Assembly (NCBI RefSeq): GCF_023973825.1
Contig: NC_090120.1
Span: 1,203,001-1,267,000, forward strand
Reading direction: 5' to 3'
DNA length: 64,000 nucleotides
Source of the DNA: Plasmodium brasilianum
Lineage: Eukaryota; Apicomplexa; Aconoidasida; Haemosporida; Plasmodiidae
In this document: positions 23,501 through 32,645 of the stretch, in pieces
Layout: every line of letters starts with the position of its first letter
Numbering within the stretch: position 1 is the stretch's first letter
Notes under the pieces: model-generated
The model's input: the letters and a program-made list of their open reading frames with translations, nothing else
Told to the model about the DNA's origin: nothing
The model's database searches: none
Made by a program: the position numbers and the translations under genes

Positions 23501-26500
23501 TTTCACCTTTTTCTTTGTTTTCTATCTGCACATTTTCATAACTCATGTTATCATTCCCTAGACAATAACTTCTATTATTGTTAATGACACTGATAATAGG
23601 ATGGTTCGTGTTAATTAACCTTTTCATTATGCTATAACCATGTTTACTCTTCACAGGTGCATCTCTTTTGTCGTCATCCGTATTTCGTTCACTATTGAAT
23701 TTTACAAAGTCAGAACCCTTATGCAATTTATTTAAACTAATGTTACATTCATTCATCTTTTTATACACAAATTTTTTTTCTTCCATTCCTTTCTTTTCCA
23801 TTTCGCCTTTTGATTTTTCATAATTATGCAGAGACTCGCAGTTTTCCACTCCCCCACATTTCCCCTCTTTTTCATATTCTTCTCTTTCACTTTTCGTGCT
23901 ATTATTTTTTCCTTCCTCCTTCTCAGTAGACATTTCTGCTGATATATTACTGTCTAATATTCTACTCTCCTCATTATTTTTATTAGTTACTGTTGTTATT
24001 TTCCCCTCTGAGTTTTTCTGTTCTTCTTCCCCGTCTTTTCCCACGTGTCCCTTTGTCATTCCTTTCTCCTCCTCCTTCGTTACCCTCTTATTCTTCTCCT
24101 CCTTCTGTTCCTTTTTCCCTTCCCGTTCTCTAACCTCCCCATAATGATAAGCACAAGTCTGTTTAACGTTATCTTGCACCCGTGTTAGTGTGTTGTCAGT
24201 TTGATAGTGTAACAGTTCCCCATTAATAAGGCTTACTTTTTTGTTATATATATCACTGTTTATATACTCATTATCCGATTCATCAAAATTGATAGTATTG
24301 TGTATGTTATTTATTGTAATTACTTCCTCCTTTGATATATTTTTAAAAGTTTCTATAACATTTGACTTCTCTTTATGAACACTTTTTTTTCTGTAATAAT
24401 CATTATAATTATTACAATTTTTTTGCATGTTAAAATATAATATGTCATCTTCTTCTTTAATATTTTGTGTTTTCTCATCATAATGACTGTTAAGAATATG
24501 GTAGTTATTACTAGTGCTCACCGAGTTTTTCGATTTTTCCTTCTCTTCATGCTTCTGGAATTGGTACCTTTGTCCCCTGTCTAACTCGAGTTCCTCTTCC
24601 TCCCGTTCCTCTTCCTCCCGTTCTTCTTCTTCCAGTTTCTCTGCTTCTTCTACGTTTGTATCCCTATTTCCTTTCTTCTTGTTCTCTTCCTCCCCTTCCT
24701 CTTTTCCCCCTTGATCTTCCCTCTCAGATGCACTATCTTCATCGTTCGAATTCAAGTTTATCAATTCGTAATTATTTTTAGCCAAATCATATACATAGTT
24801 TGAAAAGGACACTGTTTTTTTAATTCCTTCACTACTAGGAAATTTTTTTAAAGACGATTTGATATTATATAAATCTTTTTCATTTCCTCTATTATTAATT
24901 ATGATAACATTTTTATGATTTTTCATACTACTACTAGGTCGTTCCCCGTAAAAGTTAGTAGCCAAAAAATCATCATCTTCGTCATATTCATCATTATAAT
25001 ATTCGTCCTCTTCCATATCTTCTCTTTGCCTAATATTATCCGAGGAATCGTTTTCCGTGTGTAACCTATACACATCATTGTTATCGTCATCATCGTCGTC
25101 ATGATTGCCATTGTGGTTATCTTCATCGTTATCGCCATGATTATCTTCATCGTTATCGCCAAGATTATCTTCATCGTTATCGCCAAGATTATCTTCATCG
25201 TTATCGCCAAGATTATCTTCATCGTTATCGCCATGATTATCTTCATCGTTATCGCCATGATTATCATCACATTTATCATAATCGTTATCTTCATCCTTAT
25301 CGTTGTATTTTACAATCCGACAATGGTTGTTATCTACTACTGTATGAACATCATTTGAACAGCTTATCCCATCATGGCAGCCCATTTTCGTTGCTTTACA
25401 CATGTTGCTTCTATCCGCATTTTCGTTCCTTTCATCTCTGCCTTCTGCACTCCCCCCTTCTCCGCTCAATAAGCCGTTTACGGTGTTAATTATGCTTCTA
25501 TCGCCACTGCTGCGGTTGATGCTACCATCATTACCAATACTTCCCTCCCCCACGATAGTCTCATCTAAGCACTGCTTCTTTGCTTCTTTGGTTATACTGC
25601 CAACACTGCCAACACTGCCAACACTACCAACACTTCCAACACTGCCAACACTGTCAACACTGCCAACACTGCCAACACTGCCAACATTACCAATATTTCT
25701 AATCATTGAGCATTTCTCAACATTCAGCAGTGGGATACTACTCCTAGACTCTTCCTTGTGTGCTACCTTCTCCCCCTTATTACTACCTTTGCCCGTGCTA
25801 TCATTTATTATACCACTATTTGTGTCATCATGTGATAGTGTATTAACTCTATCGCTATTATTAGAGCATGATATTTTCTCTACTATAGCAGCTTCCCCCT
25901 CATCACGTATAGTGTATTCTGCTGTTGCTCTCTTCCTATTATACTCATAATTATAAATAGTTTTATTATTTTTTTTAATTTCTTCGTTATGACTGTAATT
26001 ATTACCTGACTTGTTCATACGATTTTCGTCGCGCTCCTCCTCCTCCTCAACAACGACATTATATTCTTCCAAAGATGTGTAATTTTTGCTTCCCTTCTTA
26101 TCAAACTCGGTAAGCTTATTCTGACCGAGGTAGCCGTTCAGTGTGTTTATGTTGTTCGCCAAATCGGCAAGAGCATCATAACTGCCATTACCACTGCCAT
26201 CGCCACTACCATTGCCATTATCACTGTTAATATCATTGCCGTTACCACTGTTAATATCATTGCCGTTACCACTGTTAATATCATTACCGTTACCACTACC
26301 ATTGCCATTATCACTGTTAATATCATTGCCATTACCACTTTTAATATCATTGCCATTACCACTGTTAATATCATTGCCGTTACCACTAGTTGAACTACCG
26401 TTCACAATGCTAACAATGCTAACAGTGCTATCAGTTTTAACACTTCTAGTACTACTAACAAGATCTATGGGGCCTGTTTCAGCACTTGATGCAGTAATAG

Positions 26501-27920
26501 TGCCTACCTGCTTTCTGCCATCATTTAGAAGGTCGTCAATTGACTTAGTATGTTCATTTGTGTCCTTTATCTCGTTTGACTTTTTCCTTTGAACATCGTG
26601 TTCATAGTTCTCTACACCGATAATTAAGTTTTCGTATGAACTGAGTAGACCTATTTTTATATTATTTATATAATAGCCATGAGACAACTGATCAATGTTT
26701 TTAACCCATATATTTTTCTTTTCACATAAACCGATAATAAAATTAGTATTAATATGCATATCATCAAATTTGTTCTTAATTAAACTGGGTGTTTTCCCAT
26801 AATTCCCCCCCCATATATATATGTCTTCCTCTAGTGTTTTACATAAACTAATTTTACCTGCACTAACTAAAGTAACGTTTATTAGACCCTCAATTTTTCT
26901 GGGTTCAAGACATTCTATGCAGTTGTTATGCCCTAAAGCATTATTTGTGTTATCTCCCCATGAATAAACAAAATTATTAAAATTTATGCCTAATATGAAA
27001 TTTGTACCAATAGATAATTTTTTAAAAGCTATATTATTAGTATGTATAAGATGAGGTTTTGATAAAATTCTATTTATTTTATTTCTATTTATTTTGCTTT
27101 TTATAAAATGCTCATTTATTATACCAAAGCCGTATAATAATCCATCAATGGTTATGTATAAGGTATACTTTTCTGAACAATACACGCATTTAACTATATT
27201 ATTTTCAACGTCTACTTTGTGGACACTGTACCTTTTCAAATTCTGTTCTTTTCCACTGTTTGCACTGCTTCCGCTGGTAACCTTGCCTATACGGTTAAAT
27301 GCACAATCATTATCTGGAACCCCCGATGAATAGGGTACCTCTTTTTCACTTGACACTGTATTATTTCCTAATTGACCATATGTATTATCTCCATAAGTAA
27401 ACAATTCTCCTTCTTTTGAAATAAAAGAAATGTGGTGATACCCACTACTCACATCATGTATAATTTTATTCTTTAACAATCCATCTGATAATAAGTAGGG
27501 GACGTTTTTATCAAAATCGTTGAAATTATTTATACGCCAACAATAAATTTTACCCACTACTGATAAGAAACCTATAATAGATTTTCCACAACTTACCTTA
27601 GCTATCTTTACTTGTGGATAAAATATTTTATGAGTTATCATTTCATCTTTCTTATCTTTTTTCTGTTTATTAAAATTAGTGCAATTTGAATTATTCGCGT
27701 CTTCATTTTGCTTCTTTTTATCAGTATTTATTCCGGAGCACTTTTCTTCTTTTTTTTCTCCTTCTCCTTCTTCTTTCCCTTCTTCTTTCCCTTCTTCATT
27801 TTCTCTCTCTGCATCTTTCTCTACATATGTTGAACTTTCATTCCTTTTCCTTTTACTATTTTTAAGATCATTTATAACAAATACATGAATTATACTACCA
27901 TGTTTTTCGTTTGACGCCAT
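17529..27920 (-). CDS. RCC-PIP: Giant RCC1-repeat protein, likely PP1-interacting RCC-PIP
   Basis: One uninterrupted frame of 3463 residues; a frameshift in a 15-A run probably hides about 47 further residues (to 17410). RCC1-type beta-propeller repeats occupy about residues 90-450, e.g. ISFISKEGELFTYGDNTYGQLGNN and NFVYSWGDNTNNALGHN (quoted in parts). The rest is low-complexity: DED/NHGDNDED (about 880-930), VGSVGS, SGNGNDIN, NNRT x7, NYDD x6 and NGNNI arrays. A long Lys/Glu coiled coil lies at about 2480-2670. Candidate PP1-docking RVxF motifs are KTVSF (about 1035) and KVNF (about 2030). The best match from memory is P. falciparum RCC-PIP (PF3D7_0919900), reported to bind phosphatase PP1 and a calcium-dependent kinase. 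Function here is inferred. RCC1 family members can also act in other ways than Ran exchange. Confidence 0.88.
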   Translation of the reverse strand: MASNEKHGSIIHVFVINDLKNSKRKRNESSTYVEKDAERENEEGKEEGKEEGEGEKKEEKCSGINTDKKKQNEDANNSNCTNFNKQKKDKKDEMITHKIFYPQVKIAKVSCGKSIIGFLSVVGKIYCWRINNFNDFDKNVPYLLSDGLLKNKIIHDVSSGYHHISFISKEGELFTYGDNTYGQLGNNTVSSEKEVPYSSGVPDNDCAFNRIGKVTSGSSANSGKEQNLKRYSVHKVDVENNIVKCVYCSEKYTLYITIDGLLYGFGIINEHFIKSKINRNKINRILSKPHLIHTNNIAFKKLSIGTNFILGINFNNFVYSWGDNTNNALGHNNCIECLEPRKIEGLINVTLVSAGKISLCKTLEEDIYIWGGNYGKTPSLIKNKFDDMHINTNFIIGLCEKKNIWVKNIDQLSHGYYINNIKIGLLSSYENLIIGVENYEHDVQRKKSNEIKDTNEHTKSIDDLLNDGRKQVGTITASSAETGPIDLVSSTRSVKTDSTVSIVSIVNGSSTSGNGNDINSGNGNDIKSGNGNDINSDNGNGSGNGNDINSGNGNDINSGNGNDINSDNGNGSGDGSGNGSYDALADLANNINTLNGYLGQNKLTEFDKKGSKNYTSLEEYNVVVEEEEERDENRMNKSGNNYSHNEEIKKNNKTIYNYEYNRKRATAEYTIRDEGEAAIVEKISCSNNSDRVNTLSHDDTNSGIINDSTGKGSNKGEKVAHKEESRSSIPLLNVEKCSMIRNIGNVGSVGSVGSVDSVGSVGSVGSVGSVGSVGSITKEAKKQCLDETIVGEGSIGNDGSINRSSGDRSIINTVNGLLSGEGGSAEGRDERNENADRSNMCKATKMGCHDGISCSNDVHTVVDNNHCRIVKYNDKDEDNDYDKCDDNHGDNDEDNHGDNDEDNLGDNDEDNLGDNDEDNLGDNDEDNHGDNDEDNHNGNHDDDDDDNNDVYRLHTENDSSDNIRQREDMEEDEYYNDEYDEDDDFLATNFYGERPSSSMKNHKNVIIINNRGNEKDLYNIKSSLKKFPSSEGIKKTVSFSNYVYDLAKNNYELINLNSNDEDSASEREDQGGKEEGEEENKKKGNRDTNVEEAEKLEEEEREEEEREEEELELDRGQRYQFQKHEEKEKSKNSVSTSNNYHILNSHYDEKTQNIKEEDDILYFNMQKNCNNYNDYYRKKSVHKEKSNVIETFKNISKEEVITINNIHNTINFDESDNEYINSDIYNKKVSLINGELLHYQTDNTLTRVQDNVKQTCAYHYGEVREREGKKEQKEEKNKRVTKEEEKGMTKGHVGKDGEEEQKNSEGKITTVTNKNNEESRILDSNISAEMSTEKEEGKNNSTKSEREEYEKEGKCGGVENCESLHNYEKSKGEMEKKGMEEKKFVYKKMNECNISLNKLHKGSDFVKFNSERNTDDDKRDAPVKSKHGYSIMKRLINTNHPIISVINNNRSYCLGNDNMSYENVQIENKEKGEILEDIKLFEDKENRNSSTTKNTFSCVKANDTYDNVEHPSKYRSMDNSTFSEMVSSMHNGMNISINSSMNSRVNSRVHYSKTPPNDVKAMKLQSNGSRILFGEHTNIRRKKRGEMKCNKYYYQDRKEFKIISCLRKGDGRIKERKNLKLKHRINKKMKNRTNNRTNNRTNNRTNNRTNNRTNNRTNNRTSGIFKAIATCNKNMDLPYGHEVLLRKEKMDNFKKNVSSFNSASRKRGYNHGGVKKCKLFFGKEKSFSDVSGTSGSSDGDPTICGSIPPFHNAVLQLDEKTCVIEKSNNSNITHTNELRSKIRNDLLSIVSYNDDDSCDECANFSGCDKDEHIFTNDRKYSSNSNHSIKSCSMKRNLSESNLTKMRKCKEGKKKILVSNKDKILRNSKNENSELSNTSICVKNDKKETNKKITKILPNKQFFMPCLGVNSLNKSYAQSNNNKKKEKQEICTSTYMKENAFSSNICNCLSDDKNVSSSHNIVKSQNVEYFSDSGKIAKNCDHCTGNFLNTCPVNNIFDTPHKGCKNSFYVSCNDSYYNSRYNDGEYKTEEETYKVNFSSFDEMKKKKKKELVFSLHHGKANNLCKNDLNSEYAEKNINNKTKCTLGSVLKLKKLNKKEKNVCINLPNVLNTSFEKKGEIIKLSHLNVNRSNTNDKTKCCRVTENNMYDSQENKTNHICNKLVKKKRNKIMNEQKSQHLKHSSECKIAGHLKKENMNSSCCNKREINDKYELHKKSGEPSSIMKKRSKALVDHTFVNKIAKGVKQKGSEVECVCNSSTSNNKHKAGNKRSVNSSPSLDLLTTVNKGDNQHCSNSINTIMKKKKKKKKNETKKIDNIPSIEKSEIIEENAICLENIHKQKLKNDKMVLLKKLQQEINYMKNDILRGKKNVEKKETILNVKKDEQNNWEGFSDWMVDGSAAKTADGSVFKIGDSIACVLNQMVGKEKNISLNVPKCEKDKKKKDDEIEQNILVNIKEKMENKFNLKKKRHKKYVKRISKSMKIILKEYNDIKREKEEVDKKNDYLKFMLENTVIKTNEMLRINKQSFQNYIDKMQKENVFLKKELDEESHQHHYDLQQLVNKITDMEKIKDYIVNKNEECNKKIMFLTVQCDKLKEKEEELHKIANNYKLNLEKEKKKKKYILKKIENSIKGREIDYNELKQKHHALQCTNDELSKNNTDLKEEIAKLKGQLCAKDNIINKSIEKINDLHSKHELLKSECSSNKTIAHDAVTRSDNKLYGTEAHDNHEYDGHAYGSPVYICEALEESSYLEKMKVERNKILDKEKEVFYVEAKEEVVLDADVKKGGRKKKGPTDDQLTSENGKNSSICEDISTNFLILLKNELRKNWEIYRDSDSSLELFLEDSIKATFENLENGNESKENGKLWGKLIGVLENFMNSHTKNYTQKKTQNNVFHNNIMNNILTNESRETDDSTNDRTNDNTVNYTNNEDEVDVHKQTKDVLTEGNLNSSNSNNSNNYKNNINKGNNKNCNNNKGNNNKGNNNNDNNINGNDINGNNINGNNINGNNINGNNKNCNIDYLKNEKLKKTVMEQMEEILSSLQKIKGNNTYEEKMNKKNCEEKNHIINYEQVSTKKSINEMSSRASEDSSLRNFLHKKNVIVNVNRNVNKNVNKGANENINKNVNENVNKSANENVNNYVQKSMNSACKNDQFQNEGKIFLKKKTDNNSQKKLKEMSILVDNTQVITYPERRKIIETKELNKNNKMKNKGEDNAEMCVDEDVKKEGQYENSVKAIEKCVRKKNKKNKCADNSDTNDSSKSENNNANNYDDNNYDDNNYDDNNYDDNNYDDNNYDDDNYDDDNNKAENYDSDNKKDNLDYSDKPYLKTEITDLKMNGVTGKNLKGHSKYYANVRSTTGFNSSSVCNNGMQQMNTCDPLKDESKSNKSTLEKKTYLKEIDNDNFLSLHQYKDITKNKNEKFQQVAMLKDAIIKEKKNTSNDIKNTKEINSNGLKNQEGMNSISKKKKNHSMK
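18047..18152 (-). repeat. Coding repeat NNYDD / NYDD in RCC1 protein
   Basis: 15-bp unit (gtcataattattatc on the plus strand), about seven copies. Confidence 0.9.
22934..23035 (-). repeat. Coding repeat NNRT in RCC1 protein
   Basis: 12-bp unit ttgttctattat, about eight copies, inside the RCC1-protein gene. Confidence 0.9.
25105..25265 (-). repeat. Coding repeat DNDEDNxG in RCC1 protein
   Basis: 24-bp unit (atcttcatcgttatcgccaagatt), about six copies, giving a highly acidic stretch. Confidence 0.9.
26170..26395 (-). repeat. Coding repeat SGNGNDIN in RCC1 protein
   Basis: 24-bp-based units (ccgttaccactgttaatatcattg) in about eight imperfect copies, within the RCC1-protein gene downstream of the propeller. 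Confidence 0.88.
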
Positions 27921-29606
27921 TTTACCCCAACTTTTTCTGTAGCCGTTTTTTCATAGCGGACTAGCCAATTTGACACACAAGTGGAGATAAGAGCATATAA
28001 AAAGCACAAGCGGAAATAGGAGAAAATTAGAAGCAGCGGTGAGAGTATCGGAAAAAGTGTTAATAGCGACAGGTGTGGAAGCTGAAGCAAAGACAGTATC
28101 AGTCCTACTAACAAACAAAAGCAAAAACCTAAACACAAACACAAATTCCACAAAAAGCACCGCACCTACAGATGAACAAGTTCAAAAATAAAAAATTTCT
28201 TCCAAGCAGATTAAACATAAACAGATAAACTTGAAGATGTGGAAGCGAAGCGCATGCAGATAGACTTAACTGAAAGAGGGTTGAGCAAACGGAAACACAA
28301 TATGCCCCAATAGTTGAAAAAGTGAACGACTTAAGCGAAACGAAACTGACTAAACGATTAAAACACTATTGCAAAAAATGCTAAAATGTCAAAAAAAAAT
28401 TTACAAAAAAAAAGAATCAATCAATCACATGATATATGGTACACTCACATATTACATATGTACCATGTTTCCCTTAATTTATATTAAAAAAAAAATAAGG
28501 TAATACAAAAAAAATAGGCATATGAATGTATGTACTTTTCACATTCAAAAAAGTAAAATAGAAGAACGAAAAAAGGTAAGGGAAATCTTAAACAAATGGT
28601 TTACATTTGCGCATGGAAGAAAGGCGTTATTAGGAAGGAGACACAAAAAAAAAAAAAAAAAAAAAAAAAAAAGAAGAAAGGAGAAAGGAGAAAGGAGAAA
28701 GGAAAAAGGAAAAAGGAAAAAGGAAAAAGAAAAGAGGATAATGCAAAATGGAAAAAAACAAAAATTGTCATAAAATTTTACAAAGATATGTATATAAAAC
28801 CAAAGTTGTATATACGTGCAACGTCCAAATTTCTTATTTTTAAACGAAAGGCAAATTTAAAAAGAATAAGAAAAAAAAACAAAGTTGTGCAATTGTACTA
28901 TCTCCTTAAATATTTTTGCTCAAAAATTAGACAACAAAAATGTATGAATGCATATTTTACACTTTAAAATGTAAAAAATAGGGAAACGAAACAGAATATA
29001 CATAAAGTGAAGATATGCGAAAAATAAAATAAAATAAAACATAGCGCTATATAACGTAATACGATATAATATAACACAGTATTACATCATATGGGAGTAA
29101 CATGTTTATATATGTATAGCATAATTAGACTGTATAGTGTGTTGAGTAAATTATTACACACGAAGAACTTTTACGGCATGTAACTGAGTAGTATGAAGAG
29201 TATAAAAAACAAAATATATGTATGCATATAATACATATACACGTATGCATATACACAAATATACACGTATACAAATATACATACATATATGCATATGCAT
29301 ATATTAATTTATGTTATATTAAATAAAACAAAATGGAATGTTTTATCTTTTCCTAGCTTATTGCTTAAAAAATACAGGAGAAAAAGAAAAATTTGGAGAT
29401 GCCATATTTTCCTTTTTTTCACATTTAACAAAAAAAAACAAAAAAAAAAAGTAAAAGATAAAGAAAATGAAAAAAAGGCAGAATAATATGAAATAAAATA
29501 ATACTTAACACCAAAACACGTGTACTAATAATAAAAAGTAAAAAGAGTAGCACTTTTTTGGTACAATAAAACGTAAAAATAAATAAAATGCATAAATACA
29601 TTCATA

Positions 29607-29639
<33 letters not shown>

Positions 29640-30654
29640 TCACATATATATACATTTATACGTATACACATGTATACATATGCGTAAATGCTACTTTAAC
29701 GTTTACTAATATCACTTTTCCTGCCTTTTTAAAATTTCGATTAAAAGGTAAAAATAAAACTTCCATATTGATATGCACATAGGGGAATACACACCTACTG
29801 GGGTATATAAAAATCTTCTTAATTTCCAAAATACGAAAAATAGAATAAAAAAAAAAAAAAAAATACAAACACACAGACACAAACACATACACAAACACGA
29901 ACATATATACATATACAGAATGCTTATTTTTTAGATAAATGCTAAAACAGAACAATGTACTGGAAATTATTTTTAAAAGTGCGAGAAAAATACAGCCTTT
30001 TTATGGTAGTAAAATTTTTTTTTTTTTTTTTCAAACGTAAATACGATAAGAAAATTTTTTGTACTATGAAAAAATATAAAAATGTATAACAAAAAATAAA
30101 AATTGAAAAAGAGTTTCCACGGAAAAAAAGATATATGTTACATATTATCCTGTTAACACGATTAAAATTTAAGATACACAAAATGGCAATTCATTTTTCT
30201 TTTTTTTTTTATTTATTTATATTTTATTATTATTTCCTTATGTCTAAAAATGCAATTATTACTAGTGTGTGTTACCATATGCATTCATAATATTTTATTT
30301 TTCAAAATAATATAGCATTGTATCTTTGGTGTAATTTATAATAACGCGGAATGATTACAACCATTTTTATTTGTATTTTTGAATTATTTCACTTTTTCGA
30401 CAACTTCAAAGGTGCGTATATGTATACACATGTACCGTACGCGCATACATGTACATATGTCCTTTGTGATATGTACAGAACAGATTAAATGTTACAACAA
30501 TATTGTTCTTTTGTTTTTATCAACGGAAAGACTACCTACACTTAGCGCTCGAACTGTTTGGGTATTTTTAAGAGGATTAACAAGGTATATATTTTATAAA
30601 AATCCCCGCACGTACCCTTGTGTTTACTTATATATATGTACATGTATATGTACT

Positions 30655-30690
<36 letters not shown>

Positions 30691-32043
30691 TAGATATGTA
30701 GACACCTATCTGTGCGGATTTTGAGTTTATATGTAAAAAGGGCTTTCCTGAGAGTACGAATAAACGGAATAAAAAATCAAAAAGAAAAAAAATATATATT
30801 CAAAAAATTTTAAATTTAAACTTACACTTACATTTATATTTTTATTCATATTAATATTTCGCTTCCACTTTTTAAGCGCAAAAATATACATTTCCATTTC
30901 TCCCGTGTGCAGTAAAACTCCTCCCCTTTTACTTAAAATAGGTAAAATACTGAGTACACAACTGTACCGTTAAATCATTCGTATATTTTTCAGTTACTTC
31001 CACTTTTTCTTTTTGCAAATAGAGATATATATTGCTTGTTATAAAAAAGGTGCACAAGTTTTCATCCCACTACAACGGTACACATATATATATGTTGAGT
31101 TTCTTACTTTATATGCCACTTCCATAGAAAAATTGGTAAGCACTTTTTTCTCTAATACTAATAAAAGATCGAAAAAACTTTGTACGTTTGTTGCCTAGAG
31201 AGATGTACATTAAAATAAGAAGAATAACAAAAAAGCAAAATAACAGACGGGCGAAGCAAGTCGGAATTTTTCATTGTAAGAACTATATAAAACGTGTAGA
31301 TATGTATACATATGTACACTTACATATATACATGTATTATTAATGTATATATATGAGTAATCTCCCATTCCAAAAAATTATTTGAAATTGCTACTATCTA
31401 TGTTTTTATATTTCCCCTCTTAAAATGAGCAAAAATGATTAAGCATATATCGTTTGATCGGCGAGGTGTTGTGCTTCTTATCATGGAAGGGGTTTTCGCT
31501 TTTTTCTTTGCCCTTAACTCCTTTCGCCTTTCGCTTTTCTTATTATTCTCTTTTTTTTTTTTTCTCTCTTCCTTCTTTACAATACTTGCTGAAATTTTCG
31601 ATGGAAATTGCAACATACAAAGGGTCAAATAAATACTATTTCACCACAAAATAAAGAATACAAAAATAACAAAAAAATTGGCATACTTCATTTTATAGAA
31701 CGTAACGAGCCTCGAAAATTACTATAGGGACATACAGATTTTTCCATTCCATTTATTAGTACATGCATGTATATGTATGTATATATATATTTATTTATTT
31801 ATATATATATACTTGCTTATATTTACCTTTACAAACATACATATGTACATATACGTTCGTACGCATACATGCAAACTGGTACGTGCGAAAGTTTACAGTA
31901 CAAAGGGGAATTTTTTTTTTTTTTTTTTCTTTTTTTTCTTCCTGAACATGTAAAGGTAAAGATAACAAAATGGCAAAATTTTGATTTCGTATACTTACGT
32001 AGAACGTACGTTGAGTAAACAAAAAAAAAAAAAAAAAAAAAAA

Positions 32044-32080
<37 letters not shown>

Positions 32081-32645
32081 TATATATATTTTATTTATAT
32101 TTATATATAATTATATTTATATATATATTTATATATTTATATTTATATATTATATTTATATATATTTATATTTATATATATTTATATTTATATATATTTA
32201 TATTTATATTTATATGTGATCCATTTATCCGTATATCGATTTACCCATATATCCGTTTATCTATTATATGTCATACGTTTTTAAATTAAAAGTATACCAA
32301 AAAGTAAAAAATTATTTTAAATATCACAAGTTGTCAACACTGAAAAAAAAAAGAAAAACTAAGAAATTAAAAAATTAAAAAATTAAAAATTTTTAAAATT
32401 TTTAAATTTTTAAATTTTTGTTAATCAGTATATTTGGGCAGAACAAAGTGATTACAACACATATAGCTTGTACGTGTTTGCACGTGATCTGATAAGCATA
32501 CGCCTACATATGTACATACCCTCATACGTACACGCCTAAATGCGTACTCTCTCACATACATGAATGCTTCTGAACAGGAGAAACTATTCGCACATGCAAT
32601 GGCAAATATTTTTTTTTTTTTTTTTTTTTTTTTGTTATTGTTAAA
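27921..32645. other. 4.7-kb divergent intergenic region
   Basis: This lies between the starts of the RCC1 gene (-) and the ELO gene (+), so it holds both promoters. Contents: an A-run (28646-28671) followed by gagaaag purine repeats to 28735; (TA)n at 29608-29639, 30658-30688 and 32048-32075; a tatatttatattt array at 32090-32210; and poly-T at 31913-31928 and 32610-32632. Short Lys- or Phe-rich frames at 28522-28967 and 31435-31654 look like composition artefacts. I see no gene. Confidence 0.6.
32085..32215. repeat. tatatttatattta-type AT repeat
   Basis: Degenerate tandem array made only of A and T, about 430 bases before the ELO start. Confidence 0.8.

Noticed and set aside
28522..28967. 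Lys/Glu-rich plus-strand frames
   Set aside because: They are created by a purine gaaagga repeat after an A run; two frames are open together.
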